Source: Cecembia rubra
Lineage (GTDB): Bacteria > Bacteroidota > Bacteroidia > Cytophagales > Cyclobacteriaceae
Reading direction: 5' to 3'
Assembly (NCBI RefSeq): GCF_003014575.1
Contig: NZ_PYGF01000002.1
Span: 291,850-355,849 of the forward strand
DNA: 64,000 nt
Part shown: positions 25,397-35,282 of the stretch, one piece after another
Position numbering within the stretch: the first letter of the stretch is position 1
Layout of the letters: each line of letters starts with the position of its first letter
Made by a program: the position numbers and the translations under genes
The notes under the pieces: generated by a model
What the model was told of the DNA's origin: nothing
Seen by the model: only the letters and a program-made list of their open reading frames with translations
The model's database searches: none

Positions 25397-27538
25397 TCAA
25401 TTGATTAATACCTCATCGATAAACATCCAGGCTTTTTGTCCTGCTCCAGGGTGCCATTTCGGGAGTCGGTTTACAGGTTTTAATATAGCTTTAATTTGTT
25501 TGGGCTTTTGTCCTGCAATAGGGTATTCCAAAAGTATTAATTTCCTGTCCCCCATTTTTTCAGGTTGTTCAGGATTATCCACTTGGATCATTTTCCAATC
25601 CCCTTGATGCTCTTTGGTCCATATTTCAACTTGGAAAGGTGGAAATATATAAGAACCCTCAGCGGTCAACAAACTAAAGCCAACACTTTCTATCAATTGA
25701 TCTTTTCCCAAGTCAATAAGGAGTTCTAGCGGTTGATCCTGGAACCCTAACCATTTTCCAGAGCCAAAGTCTTCATCTCCTTTTTCTTGGTCAAATAGGG
25801 TTTCCACTCCATTTCCAGGATAGCTTTTGTGTGGCGGGTAGCTTAATTGATAAGAGATTGGTTTAATGCTGGCTTTGAAAAAGGAATTGGTATTCTCTTC
25901 ACTTCCCAACCATCCATTGGCAAAAGCCCTTGCTCTCAAGGTGGTACTTTTTTGGATTTTCAAAGGTCCCTGATAGAGCAGATAGTTGGAGCTGTCCGGT
26001 TCGGTATTATCCAAAGTATAAAAAATACTTACAGATCCTATTGGATGTTTTAGTCTTACCTCCAATTCATTATTGAAAATATTGTTTTCAGCTTGGATCA
26101 GAGGTGGGTTAAGTTGGTAGCGTTCACCTTCATCCTTAAATCCGGTTTCAATTTTTGTATTGGGAAGTAATGTCTTTAGCTGCTCTATATTTTGAGTACT
26201 TAAGCTACTATTCCAAAGGAAAAGATTATTCAATTGTTTTAAAGCTCCTAGTTCAGCTATGCTTGTTTCCTTTAATGGATTACCGGAAAGTGATAAGCTA
26301 TGCAGTTTTGGTTGATTTTTTAAGCTACTTAAAGTCGTACCGCTCAATCCAGTGGAATTAAGATAAAGTTTTTCCAGATTGTTGAATCTGGATATTTTTT
26401 TGATATCCTCATCATTTAGTGGCATGTTGTTGAGGTTGAGTTCTACCAGCTGAACACTGATTTTATCCAGTTCATCCAAAGCTTTAGAAGTGAATTGGCT
26501 TTTTCCAAAAAAACTGACTCTCAGTGCCGGTGCTTCTGGATAAATGGTCTGGACAACCCGATAATCATTATTGAGTTTTTCAATTGTAATTCCTTTAGCA
26601 AAAGGGAAATCATAATTTGGTCCTTCAGAGGGTACAAATAGATTTTTTGCCAATTGGAATAAATTACTTTCTTCAGGATAATGGACAAGCTTCTTATCGA
26701 AATGCGCTGATTCTTTAATCCAGGAGGTTATAATTTGGATTTCTAATTCAGTAAGCTGTAATTTTCCTTTTGGCGGCATATGATCTTCATCTTCCATTGG
26801 CAATAAAATCCGATGAAGGAGATTGGATTCTTCAGTGTTGTTGAGGTCAATGACAGGACCATTTTTACCACCTGCTAGAATATACTCTACACCATCTAAT
26901 CTTAAATCACCTTTTTGCTTGGAGGCTTTATGGCAAGACACACATTTTTGTTCTAAAATAGGTCTAATGACATGATCATAGCTCAATGCTTCATCCAGGT
27001 TAACCTTTGGATCATTTTTTTTCTTAAGTAGTGGCGCAAATAAAAAATCATCCCCATGGGTCAGTGAGGCACCAAGATGGCCAGTGATTATGATCAGGAT
27101 GATGGTTAAAACAGAAATTACTCTAGCGGTCTGGTAAATTTCTTTAGTCCACAGAATGTACCAAATAGTTCCCAGCCAAAATAAAGTCACTCCGGTCCAT
27201 TGATGGAAAAAAAAAGACTCCTTTTCATATCCTTCTTCTGTTGCCAGTAAGAGTCCTGCCATCACCGTTATCCCTGTTAGAAGCAAGGTGCTCAGGAATA
27301 GATTGTTGGAAAACGGTTTGTTTTCCAAAAAAGTGATGTTTGGGTTCCATAATACCAAGGCTAACAACAAAAGTAATGCAATGGGGAAATGAAGAACTAA
27401 AGGATGCGTTCTTCCTAAGAATTCCAAAATTGGCGGTACTTCCAAATGTTCGTGTCCAAATGCCAAAATCAATGTCAGGCCATGGAATACAATCAATACA
27501 TTTTTCAGGATTGCAGATAATCTGGTTTGAAACGACAT
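25397..27538 (-). CDS. Membrane-bound DUF2231 / cytochrome c / LRR / chitobiase_C fusion protein
   Basis: 713 residues with an unusual domain string. Residues 8-155 hold about five membrane segments of the DUF2231 type (RTHPLVLHFPIALLLLLAL). A Planctomycete-type cytochrome c domain follows, with the haem motif CVSCH at 199-203 and MPPKGKLQLTELEIQIITSWI. About 350-460 are leucine-rich repeats (LVELNLNNMPLNDEDIKKIS, NLEKLYLNSTGLSG, LHSLSLSGNPLKE). The C-terminus has a chitobiase_C-like (YTLDNTEPDSSNYLLYQGP) and a discoidin-like domain. This implies an inner-membrane redox protein with carbohydrate- or protein-binding parts outside. The function is not established. Confidence 0.85.
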   Translation of the reverse strand: MSFQTRLSAILKNVLIVFHGLTLILAFGHEHLEVPPILEFLGRTHPLVLHFPIALLLLLALVLWNPNITFLENKPFSNNLFLSTLLLTGITVMAGLLLATEEGYEKESFFFHQWTGVTLFWLGTIWYILWTKEIYQTARVISVLTIILIIITGHLGASLTHGDDFLFAPLLKKKNDPKVNLDEALSYDHVIRPILEQKCVSCHKASKQKGDLRLDGVEYILAGGKNGPVIDLNNTEESNLLHRILLPMEDEDHMPPKGKLQLTELEIQIITSWIKESAHFDKKLVHYPEESNLFQLAKNLFVPSEGPNYDFPFAKGITIEKLNNDYRVVQTIYPEAPALRVSFFGKSQFTSKALDELDKISVQLVELNLNNMPLNDEDIKKISRFNNLEKLYLNSTGLSGTTLSSLKNQPKLHSLSLSGNPLKETSIAELGALKQLNNLFLWNSSLSTQNIEQLKTLLPNTKIETGFKDEGERYQLNPPLIQAENNIFNNELEVRLKHPIGSVSIFYTLDNTEPDSSNYLLYQGPLKIQKSTTLRARAFANGWLGSEENTNSFFKASIKPISYQLSYPPHKSYPGNGVETLFDQEKGDEDFGSGKWLGFQDQPLELLIDLGKDQLIESVGFSLLTAEGSYIFPPFQVEIWTKEHQGDWKMIQVDNPEQPEKMGDRKLILLEYPIAGQKPKQIKAILKPVNRLPKWHPGAGQKAWMFIDEVLIN

Positions 27539-27551
27539 AAAATTGAAACTG

Positions 27552-29003
27552 TTATACCAAAATATCTTTTACTACATGGCCATGCACATCTGTCAGCCTA
27601 TAGCGCCTCCCCAAATGCTTGTAGGTCAACTTTTCGTGGTCAATACCCATTAAATGGAGGATAGTCGCTTGAAAATCATGAACATGTACCGGGTTTTCAG
27701 TGATGTTGTAGCCAAATTCATCTGTTTCTCCATAGACCATTCCGGATTTGACGCCTCCACCAGCCATCCAAATGGAGAAAGCTCTAGGGTGATGGTCTCT
27801 ACCGTAATTATCTACTTGGATTTTTCCCTGACAATAATTCGTTCTTCCAAATTCACCTCCCCAGATTACCAAAGTTTCATCCAAAAGTCCACGTTGTTTT
27901 AGGTCCTGGATCAAAGCTGCTGAAGCCTGATCCACATCTTTGGCCTGTGTAGCCATTTCATTGGGTAAGTTCCCATGTTGGTCCCATCCTTGGTGGTAGA
28001 GTTGTACGAAGCGCACACCATTTTCAGAAAGTTTTCGGGCCAAAAGGCAGTTGGCGGCATAAGTGCCCGGAACAAGGCAATCAGGGCCATACATTTTGAT
28101 GATGCTGTCGGGTTCTTTAGAGATATCTGTTACCTCAGGAACGGCTGTCTGCATCCGGAAAGCCATCTCATATTGCTGGATTTTGGCGTTGATTTCAGGA
28201 TCTCCAAAAGCCTGATAATTGAGTTGATTGAGTTCTGATACTTTATCCAACATCCTCCTTCTTTCCTGTCTGTCCATGCCTTTAGGATCTCTCAAATAAA
28301 GGACGGGATCTTCACTGGCAGAAAATTGTACACCTTGATGTACAGAATCCAGGAAGCCATTGGTCCAAAGCTTTGAATAGACACCTTGTCCATTTCCCTT
28401 ACCTCTACTCAAAAGAACGCAAAATGCAGGAAGATTACTGTTTTCGCTTCCCAGCCCATAACTAAGCCAAGCACCCATGCTTGGACGGTTGCCAACTTGT
28501 GCTCCTGTCTGGAAAAAGGTAAGGGCAGGGTCATGGTTGATGGCTTCCGTATGCATGGATTTGATGATGCAGATATCATCCACAATTTTGGCAGTATGTG
28601 GAAAAATATCTGAAATCCATGCTCTGGCTTCTCCATATTGCTTAAACCCAAAATATGAGCCTACTAAAGGGAAAGAATTTTGACCTGAGGTCATACCTGT
28701 AAGCCTCTGCCCCATACGGATAGAATCAGGCAATTCTTTACCTATTTGTTGGTTCAATAATGGTTTATAATCAAATGTTTCCAGCTGGGAAGGAGCTCCA
28801 TTCTGAAAAAGGTAAATGATTCTTTTGGCCTTTGGCGCAAAATGGGGAAGGGCTGCAAAAAGGGCATCTTCCTCAGATTTTCTATTCAATAGATCTGGTA
28901 TCAGTAGACTTCCCAAGGCCACACTTCCAATTCCAAGGCTGAGTTTCCCAAGAAACTTTCTTCTATTAAGGCTTAATCCATGTTCAAGTTGTTCCTTTTC
29001 CAT
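27552..29003 (-). CDS. DUF1501 family protein, Tat-exported
   Basis: 483 residues. The N-terminus carries a twin-arginine signal (LNRRKFLGKLSLGIGSVALG). The body fits DUF1501, an alkaline-phosphatase-fold family related to sulfatases: YLFQNGAPSQLETFDYKP, FVQLYHQGWDQHGNLP, VIWGGEFGRTNYCQG, DNYGRDHHPRAFSIWMAGGG and the metal-binding-like His/Asp clusters. The family is regularly encoded next to PSD1-type cytochrome proteins in Planctomycetota and Verrucomicrobiota and in some Bacteroidota; no activity is proven. Here it lies 1 bp after the PSD1 gene and 13 bp before the fusion cytochrome gene. Confidence 0.92.
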   Translation of the reverse strand: MEKEQLEHGLSLNRRKFLGKLSLGIGSVALGSLLIPDLLNRKSEEDALFAALPHFAPKAKRIIYLFQNGAPSQLETFDYKPLLNQQIGKELPDSIRMGQRLTGMTSGQNSFPLVGSYFGFKQYGEARAWISDIFPHTAKIVDDICIIKSMHTEAINHDPALTFFQTGAQVGNRPSMGAWLSYGLGSENSNLPAFCVLLSRGKGNGQGVYSKLWTNGFLDSVHQGVQFSASEDPVLYLRDPKGMDRQERRRMLDKVSELNQLNYQAFGDPEINAKIQQYEMAFRMQTAVPEVTDISKEPDSIIKMYGPDCLVPGTYAANCLLARKLSENGVRFVQLYHQGWDQHGNLPNEMATQAKDVDQASAALIQDLKQRGLLDETLVIWGGEFGRTNYCQGKIQVDNYGRDHHPRAFSIWMAGGGVKSGMVYGETDEFGYNITENPVHVHDFQATILHLMGIDHEKLTYKHLGRRYRLTDVHGHVVKDILV

Positions 29004-29004
29004 C

Positions 29005-31311
29005 TTAAATTTTTGTTATGGCTTCCTCAAGGTTGTAAATGGCAGTGACGACTTGGGTCATTGCAGCTAACTTTGGACTTATCAACTCATCCGAAATGGG
29101 GGACTCACCTAGCTTGGTAAGACTTATTGCTGCCTCTATATTTTTTTCAAACCTTGATAATTCCTCAAGATAGTAGCTTTGAAGAATTTCAATTTCTTTA
29201 TTGTTGGGTTTTCTTCCAATTACTCTAATAAATGCATTTTCAATAGAAGCATTGGGTTTCAGTTCCTGTGTTAGGAGCTGTGATGCCAGGTACCTTGATG
29301 CTTCTAGGACTAATGGGTCATTTAGCATAACCAAGGCCTGTAAAGGGGTATTGGTCCGCCCTCGGTTGACCTCGCATTGGTCTCTGTTGCTCCCATCAAA
29401 AATGATCGGCATTGGTGGTGGAACAGTAAGTTTGATAAAGGTGTAAAGACCTCTTCTGTATAGTTTTTCTCCTTTGTCCTGTTTGTATGTTTTCAATTCT
29501 CCTCGACCGGAGGTTGCAGCTTCCCAAAGGCCTTCGGGTTGGTAGGGTTTTACACTTGGTCCGCCTACTTCCTGCACCAGCAATCCTGAGCTTGAAAGAA
29601 CAAGGTCGCGGATATTTTCTGCTGGAAGTCTCAGTCTAGGGGCCCTGGAAAGGTATATGTTTTCAGGGTCAACTTTCAAATTTTTGTTTTCCACTTTAGA
29701 AGACTGTCTATAGGTCGAAGAGCTGAGGATTTGTTTGACCAAACGTTTGATATCCCAGCCGTTCTCCATAAAGTCAACTGCAAGCCAATCCAATAATTCA
29801 GGGTGGGAAGGAAGGTCTCCCTGCATTCCAAAATCTCCGGTAGATTTGACTATCCCACGCCCGAAAATTTCCTGCCAAATAAGGTTTACAAATACCCTTG
29901 CTGTCAGAGGATTGTTCTTGTCCACTGTCCATTGGGCTAGTCCAAGACGGTTTCTGGGGAATTTAGAACCGAATGGGAAAACATTTTCAGGAGTATTCGG
30001 ATTGACTGGAAGAGTGGGGGCATCATATAGTCCTCTGTCTAATATGTAAGTCTTTCTGGGTTCTTTCAACTCTTCCATCACAGAAACCATGATTTTGCTG
30101 CTGTCAGTGTGATTAATAAAAGTGAGCAGTTGGTCGATATCATTCCGTTCTATCCATAAGATAGGAGTTTTGGCAGGTTTAGACTGCATGACATCTCCTT
30201 CATACCCTTTTTCAGGAGTATTGTTGAAAAAAGCAAAAAGCTCAAAGTAATTTTTCTGTGAAACAGGGTCATATTTATGGTCATGGCAATGGGCGCATTC
30301 CATGGTCAGTCCTAAGATACCTTTGCTGAAGGTATTGGTTTTGTCCAAGATATATTCTACCCTGTATTCTTCATCAATTACGCCGCCTTCTTCCGTGTAT
30401 TTGTGGTTTCTATTGAATGCCGTAGCCAGAATTTGTTCTTTATTGGCATTGGGCAGCATATCACCTGCCAATTGCCAGGTGATAAATTGGTCGTAGGGTA
30501 GGTTCTTGTTGAAAGCATGGATTACCCAGTCCCTATAAGGCCATTGGGTTCGGATATTGTCATCTTGGTATCCATAAGAGTCAGCATATCTTGATATATC
30601 CATCCATAAAGTAGCCATTTTTTCCCCGTAAGCACTTTGATCTAATAAGTAATCAATCATTTTTACATAGGCTTCCGGACTTTTATCATTTTCGAATCTT
30701 TTTTGTAGTTCCGGACTTGGGGGTAATCCCGTAATATCCAATGATATTCTTTTTAAAAGTGCTGATTTTTCCGCTTCTGGATTAGGGCTAAGTCCTCTTT
30801 GGTCCATTTTTGCCCATATGAAATGATCGATTTCATTATTAGGCCAATTTTTGTTTTTTACTTTAGGGGGATCCACTTTTCGTGGTGGAACAAAAGCCCA
30901 ATGAGGTTCATATACAGCGCCCTGCTCGATCCATCTTTTGATGAGTGCTATATCATATTCACTTAGTTTTAAATTGGACTCTGGTGGTGGCATCATTTCG
31001 TTTGGATCGGAAGAAATTATCCGGTGGTAAACTTCAGATTCTGAAGGAGAATTTGGTACAATACCAAATTTATTCGGATTCTCTTTCAATGCGGCATAAG
31101 CATTTTCCGCAATATCCAATCTTAACCCTGCCTCACGTTTATTGGCATCAGGCCCATGACAGGCAAAGCAATTGTCGGAAAGAATTGGTCTGATGTGGTA
31201 ATTGTAGCTTATCTGTTCATTTTTTTCTATGACAAGTTCAATTTGCTTATCCTGGCTACAGGATCCAAACAATAAAATTAAGGCGGCAAAGATCAAGGCT
31301 TGAAGGTTCAT
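29005..31311 (-). CDS. PSD1 (DUF1549/DUF1553) cytochrome c lipoprotein
   Basis: 768 residues. A lipoprotein signal ends at Cys18 (LFGSC). A PSCyt1-type haem domain has CFACH at 48-52 and MMPPPESNLKLSEYDIALIKRWIEQGAVYEPHWAF. DUF1549 follows (NEIDHFIWAKMDQRGLSPNPEA, DSYGYQDDNIRTQWPYRDWV) and then DUF1553 (RLGLAQWTVDKNNPLTARVFVNLIWQEIFGRG, DQCEVNRGRTNTPLQALVMLND). This architecture is best known from Planctomycetota. The internal ECAHCHDHKYDP adds a second CxxCH. It is the first gene of the operon 31311-24661 and is presumably a periplasmic redox or hydrolytic partner of the DUF1501 protein. Confidence 0.93.
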   Translation of the reverse strand: MNLQALIFAALILLFGSCSQDKQIELVIEKNEQISYNYHIRPILSDNCFACHGPDANKREAGLRLDIAENAYAALKENPNKFGIVPNSPSESEVYHRIISSDPNEMMPPPESNLKLSEYDIALIKRWIEQGAVYEPHWAFVPPRKVDPPKVKNKNWPNNEIDHFIWAKMDQRGLSPNPEAEKSALLKRISLDITGLPPSPELQKRFENDKSPEAYVKMIDYLLDQSAYGEKMATLWMDISRYADSYGYQDDNIRTQWPYRDWVIHAFNKNLPYDQFITWQLAGDMLPNANKEQILATAFNRNHKYTEEGGVIDEEYRVEYILDKTNTFSKGILGLTMECAHCHDHKYDPVSQKNYFELFAFFNNTPEKGYEGDVMQSKPAKTPILWIERNDIDQLLTFINHTDSSKIMVSVMEELKEPRKTYILDRGLYDAPTLPVNPNTPENVFPFGSKFPRNRLGLAQWTVDKNNPLTARVFVNLIWQEIFGRGIVKSTGDFGMQGDLPSHPELLDWLAVDFMENGWDIKRLVKQILSSSTYRQSSKVENKNLKVDPENIYLSRAPRLRLPAENIRDLVLSSSGLLVQEVGGPSVKPYQPEGLWEAATSGRGELKTYKQDKGEKLYRRGLYTFIKLTVPPPMPIIFDGSNRDQCEVNRGRTNTPLQALVMLNDPLVLEASRYLASQLLTQELKPNASIENAFIRVIGRKPNNKEIEILQSYYLEELSRFEKNIEAAISLTKLGESPISDELISPKLAAMTQVVTAIYNLEEAITKI

Positions 31312-31456
31312 TGTTTGCGGTCAAGGTTAATTGAGAAAGATAATTTCGCAAAAAACACATTCCGTCACAATGTTTTGCAAAAAAATAATAGAAAAAAGAA
31401 AATATATTATTGGATTAATTGTGAAAAATAGCGGTTAAAGGGCGGAAGAATAGTAA

Positions 31457-31486
31457 AAAAAATCCGGCGACTAAGCCGGATTTTTT
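31457..31486 (-). terminator. Terminator of the fabH-efp-acc cluster
   Basis: A perfect 12-bp stem, AAAAAATCCGGC with GCCGGATTTTTT (31457-31468 and 31475-31486), and a 6-nt loop, just after the accC stop. The minus strand ends in a T-run. Confidence 0.92.
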
Positions 31487-31488
31487 AA

Positions 31489-32838
31489 TTATTTTTTTAT
31501 CACACTAAAATCAAAGTAATCAAGGAATTTGGTGGTAAAATTACCTGCCCTGAAATCCTCATTGTCCAATAAAGCAATATGGAAAGGTATGGTAGTTTTA
31601 ATACCGTCTATTACAAATTCTTCTAATGCCCTTTTCATCCTGACAATTACTTCTTCTCTGGATTGACCACTAACAATCAATTTGGCAATCATAGAGTCAT
31701 AATTTGGAGGGATGACATAGCCAGCGTACACGTGAGAATCTACCCTTACGCCTCTGCCTCCCGGCATGTGTAGATTAAGGATTTTGCCTGGACTAGGTCG
31801 GAAACCATTGCTTGGATCTTCTGCATTGATACGGCATTCCATGGCAAACAATTTTGGATAATAATTCCTTCCTGAAATTTTTTCCCCAGCTGCTACTTTA
31901 ATCTGTTCTTTAATGAGGTCAAAGTCAGTAACTTCTTCTGTGATAGGATGCTCCACTTGTATACGAGTGTTCATCTCCATAAAATAGAAGTTTCTGTGCT
32001 TATCCACTAAGAATTCAATAGTTCCGGCACCTTCATACCCAATGGCTTCTGCACCTTTTATTGCGGCTTGGCCCATAGCTTCTCTCAACTCATCTGTCAT
32101 GAATGGAGAAGGAGTTTCCTCTACCAGCTTTTGATGCCTTCTTTGGATAGAACAATCCCTTTCAGAAAGGTGACAAGCTCTACCAGTGCTGTCTCCTACA
32201 ATCTGGATTTCTATATGCCGGGGTTCTTCTACGAATTTTTCAAGGTACAGACCATCATTACCGAAAGCTGCTCCGGCTTCTTGCCTGGCATCATTCCATG
32301 CTTTTTTGAATTCGCTTTCTTCTTTGACAATCCTCATACCGCGTCCACCACCACCCGCAGTGGCTTTCAAGATAACGGGATAGCCCATTTGATTGGCTAA
32401 TTTAATCCCCTCTTCCATACTGGCCAATAATCCCTCTGATCCTGGAATGGTAGGCACACCTGCTTCCTTCATGGTAGCTTTGGCAGTGGCTTTATCCCCC
32501 ATTTTATTGATCATTTCTGGGCTTGCTCCTATGAATTTGATGCCATATTCTTCACAGATTCTCGAAAACTCCGCATTTTCTGACAAAAATCCATAACCTG
32601 GGTGTATGGCATCTGCATTGGTGATTTCTGCTGCTGCTATGATCCTGGGAATATTCAAATAGGATTCGCGGCTTGGCGCGGCACCTATGCAAACTGCTTC
32701 ATCAGCAAAGCGGACATGTAAGCTATCTTTATCCGCTGTTGAATAGACTGCTACGGTTTTGATCCCCATCTCTTTACAGGTTCGGATCACACGTAGGGCA
32801 ATTTCTCCCCTGTTGGCAATTAGTATTTTTTTAAACAC
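31489..32838 (-). CDS. accC: Acetyl-CoA carboxylase, biotin carboxylase subunit
   Basis: ATP-dependent carboxylation of the biotin on AccB, the first committed step of fatty acid synthesis. 449 residues, the standard length. Clear motifs are [19 protein letters not shown], the ATP-grasp loop [32 protein letters not shown] and [10 protein letters not shown]. Translation starts with GTG at 32838, in the expected place for the conserved N-terminus. It follows accB by 26 bp and ends in a strong terminator. Confidence 0.97.
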   Translation of the reverse strand: MFKKILIANRGEIALRVIRTCKEMGIKTVAVYSTADKDSLHVRFADEAVCIGAAPSRESYLNIPRIIAAAEITNADAIHPGYGFLSENAEFSRICEEYGIKFIGASPEMINKMGDKATAKATMKEAGVPTIPGSEGLLASMEEGIKLANQMGYPVILKATAGGGGRGMRIVKEESEFKKAWNDARQEAGAAFGNDGLYLEKFVEEPRHIEIQIVGDSTGRACHLSERDCSIQRRHQKLVEETPSPFMTDELREAMGQAAIKGAEAIGYEGAGTIEFLVDKHRNFYFMEMNTRIQVEHPITEEVTDFDLIKEQIKVAAGEKISGRNYYPKLFAMECRINAEDPSNGFRPSPGKILNLHMPGGRGVRVDSHVYAGYVIPPNYDSMIAKLIVSGQSREEVIVRMKRALEEFVIDGIKTTIPFHIALLDNEDFRAGNFTTKFLDYFDFSVIKK

Positions 32839-32864
32839 AGTTCTTTTGGTTGGTGAAACAAAAA

Positions 32865-33344
32865 TTATCCAGCTGGATCAACTAGGAATAAGGGTTGGTC
32901 ATATTCAACAGGAGACGCATTGTCAACTAGAATTTTAACAATTTTGCCAGATACTTCGGATTCAATCTCATTGAAAAGTTTCATTGCCTCAATGATGCAA
33001 ACTGTCTGTCCGGCAGTAACGGTGTCTCCTACACTTACAAATGGATCTGAGTCAGGATTAGGTGTTCTGTAAAAAGTACCAATCATCGGGGATTTGATTT
33101 CCAGATATTTGGATGTATCTTCTTTTGCAGGAGCTGAAGATGGTGCTGGAGCCGCTGCTACTACAGGAGATGGCGCTGCAGCCACTGGAGCTGTGGCAGG
33201 TACTGCTACTGTCTCTACTTTTACTGCTGGAGCCTCAGAATATTTTTTAATGGAAAGTTTAAATTCTTCTGTTTCGATCTTTACCTCCGCAAGACCGGAG
33301 TTGGAAATAAAATCTATAAGGTCTTGAATTTCTTTTGCTTTCAT
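32865..33344 (-). CDS. accB: Biotin carboxyl carrier protein of acetyl-CoA carboxylase
   Basis: 159 residues. The N-terminal helix is followed by an Ala/Pro-rich linker (about 48-75) and a biotinyl domain. The biotinylation site is [11 protein letters not shown], with Lys122. It carries the CO2 between AccC and the carboxyltransferase (AccA/AccD, not in this window). It is followed by accC on the same strand. An 18-bp perfect palindrome lies 16 bp before the start codon and may regulate accBC. Confidence 0.96.
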   Translation of the reverse strand: MKAKEIQDLIDFISNSGLAEVKIETEEFKLSIKKYSEAPAVKVETVAVPATAPVAAAPSPVVAAAPAPSSAPAKEDTSKYLEIKSPMIGTFYRTPNPDSDPFVSVGDTVTAGQTVCIIEAMKLFNEIESEVSGKIVKILVDNASPVEYDQPLFLVDPAG

Positions 33345-33360
33345 GAGTTTTTAGTTTAAC

Positions 33361-33378
33361 AATATCCAACTGGATATT
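33361..33378. promoter_or_regulatory. Perfect palindrome upstream of accB
   Basis: AATATCCAACTGGATATT has two 8-bp arms around AC. It sits 16 bp upstream of the accB start and downstream of the efp hairpin, i.e. in the accBC leader or promoter. Size and symmetry suit a dimeric repressor; the regulator is unknown. A small RNA hairpin is the alternative. Confidence 0.5.
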
Positions 33379-33402
33379 TGGGTTTGTCTGGGAAATAAGC
33401 AA

Positions 33403-33438
33403 TAAAGCTATGTAATTTAGGTAAATCACATAGCTTTA
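33403..33438 (-). terminator. Hairpin after efp
   Basis: TAAAGCTATGT (33403-33413) pairs perfectly over 11 bp with ACATAGCTTTA (33428-33438). The loop is 14 nt. The T-run after it is weak on the minus strand, so it may be a leaky terminator that separates fabH-efp from accBC. Confidence 0.6.
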
Positions 33439-33443
33439 GAAAA

Positions 33444-34007
33444 TTATTTTACTCTTTCAGAGTAAGAACCATCTCGGGTATCTACCTTGATCATGGTATC
33501 CTGATCCACAAATAAAGGTACCATTACAGTAGCACCGGTTTCAACAGTTGCAGGCTTAAGTGCATTGGTTGCTGTATCACCTTTAATGCCGGGTTCTGTA
33601 TAAGTAATCATCAATTCTACAAAAGGAGGAAGCTCCACAGAGAGAGGGGTTTCTGTTTCAGCATGCACTAAAATGTCAACCATTTGGCCTTCTTTCATTA
33701 GGTTGGACCTTTCGATGAGTTTCTCTTGTATTGGGATCTGTTCAAAAGATTCTGTGTCCATGAAATGGTAGCCCATATCATCTGCATAAAGGAACTGATG
33801 TGGTCTTTTTTCTACCCTGGCAGTAGTGACCTTTTCACCGGCGCTGAAAGTTTTGTCCAAAACTTTACCTGAAGTCAGGCTTTTTAGTTTGGTTCTTACA
33901 AATGCAGCACCTTTTCCTGGTTTTACGTGCTGGAATTCTACTATGGAGTAAATGTCATTGTTCATTTCAAGACACAATCCATTTTTGAAATCTGCAGTTG
34001 TTGCCAT
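33444..34007 (-). CDS. efp: Elongation factor P
   Basis: 187 residues with three beta-barrel domains. EF-P rescues ribosomes stalled at consecutive prolines. The loop that reaches the peptidyl-transferase centre reads [14 protein letters not shown], with Lys32 as the usual modification site (lysine-type). The C-terminus [20 protein letters not shown] is standard. It lies 23 bp after fabH on the same strand. Confidence 0.97.
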   Translation of the reverse strand: MATTADFKNGLCLEMNNDIYSIVEFQHVKPGKGAAFVRTKLKSLTSGKVLDKTFSAGEKVTTARVEKRPHQFLYADDMGYHFMDTESFEQIPIQEKLIERSNLMKEGQMVDILVHAETETPLSVELPPFVELMITYTEPGIKGDTATNALKPATVETGATVMVPLFVDQDTMIKVDTRDGSYSERVK

Positions 34008-34030
34008 ATATGATCTGAATTATAGTTTTC

Positions 34031-35032
34031 TTATTGTTTTGGGTCAAATCCCCATTTGAGATAGATTGCGCCCCAGGTAAATCCACCCCCAAAAGCGGCT
34101 AATATTATATTGTCACCTTTTTTGAGCTGAGATTCATAATCCCAAAGGCATAAGGGGAGCGTACCCGCTGTAGTGTTCCCATAATGTTCAATATTGAGCA
34201 TTACTTTTTCAGGTCCAATACCCATTCGGTTGGCCGTGGCATCAATAATACGCTTGTTGGCCTGATGTGGAACCAACCAAGCCACATCTTTGGCTTGGAG
34301 GTTGTTCCTTTCCATGATCTGTGCACTTACTTCGGCCATATTGGTAACCGCAAATTTGAAGACAGTTGAACCTTCCTGATAGGCAAAATGCTCCCTAGCA
34401 TTAACCGTTTCAATGGTTGCAGGCTTCCGGCTTCCACCCGCCTTCATGTGTAGGTAAGGAGCACCAGACCCATCGGCATGTAATAAAGAGTCCATGATAC
34501 CTACTTCTTCTTCAGTAGGTTCTAATAAGACAGCTCCACCGCCATCACCAAAGATGATACAGGTGGCCCTATCTTGGTAATCAATAATTGAAGACATTTT
34601 ATCTGCTCCTACAATTATTACTTTTTTATGCATTCCTGTTTCAATAAACTGGCTTCCCATGGTTAATGCATAAAGGAATCCGGAACAGGCTGCAGATATA
34701 TCAAAACTATAACTGTTTTTAGCTCCAACACCCTCTGCAATAATATTTGCAGTAGCTGGAAAAGGCATATCTGGAGTTACAGTTGCACAGATAATAAGAT
34801 CAATATCTTCGGGATTGGTGTTGGTTTTTTTTAGAAGACCTTTGACTGCATTGATGCCGATGACTGAGGTACCTTGGTTTTCACCTTTTAAAATTCTTCG
34901 TTCTTTGATGCCGGTTCTGGTAACTATCCACTCATCGTTAGTGTCTACCATCGTTTCAAGTTCCTTGTTGGTTAGGATGTATTCTGGAACCCATCCGTGA
35001 ACACCGGTAATTACTGCTCTATTTTTTTTCAT
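34031..35032 (-). CDS. fabH: Beta-ketoacyl-ACP synthase III
   Basis: Starts fatty acid elongation by condensing an acyl-CoA primer with malonyl-ACP. 333 residues. The catalytic triad regions are clear: Cys116 in [11 protein letters not shown], His in [13 protein letters not shown] and Asn in [12 protein letters not shown]. The N-terminus ([19 protein letters not shown]) is typical. The neighbours (rpmF upstream, efp and accBC downstream) make a lipid-synthesis cluster. The usual plsX between rpmF and fabH is absent here; a terminator stands in that position. Confidence 0.96.
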   Translation of the reverse strand: MKKNRAVITGVHGWVPEYILTNKELETMVDTNDEWIVTRTGIKERRILKGENQGTSVIGINAVKGLLKKTNTNPEDIDLIICATVTPDMPFPATANIIAEGVGAKNSYSFDISAACSGFLYALTMGSQFIETGMHKKVIIVGADKMSSIIDYQDRATCIIFGDGGGAVLLEPTEEEVGIMDSLLHADGSGAPYLHMKAGGSRKPATIETVNAREHFAYQEGSTVFKFAVTNMAEVSAQIMERNNLQAKDVAWLVPHQANKRIIDATANRMGIGPEKVMLNIEHYGNTTAGTLPLCLWDYESQLKKGDNIILAAFGGGFTWGAIYLKWGFDPKQ

Positions 35033-35229
35033 TCAGAATTTATTTTCGGCCTATTTTCTCAAACCGAATAGGTAAGGATTTGGCTTACAGTTGCTTATGC
35101 TTATTTTGCTAGGTGGCTTTTTTATTATTTAAAAGCAAGGCCTCAAAATTATCTAAAAAGCGCTTTTTCACCAAAGATTTTTGGTTATTAGGTGAAGGTA
35201 AATGCAATTATTGACGAAGTAAAAAACAA

Positions 35230-35259
35230 AAAACCTTCCGGTAATACTCGGAAGGTTTT
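35230..35259 (-). terminator. Terminator of yceD-rpmF
   Basis: AAAACCTTCCG (35230-35240) pairs with CGGAAGGTTTT (35249-35259), 11 bp with an 8-nt loop. The minus strand continues into a T-rich stretch. It lies 23 bp after the rpmF stop. Confidence 0.9.
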
Positions 35260-35282
35260 TATCAAAAGGCCTTTTGAATCAA

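Noticed and set aside
24661-31311. Defence island or toxin-antitoxin in the cytochrome operon
   Set aside because: No nuclease, toxin or NTPase motifs; the domains are redox and carbohydrate related.
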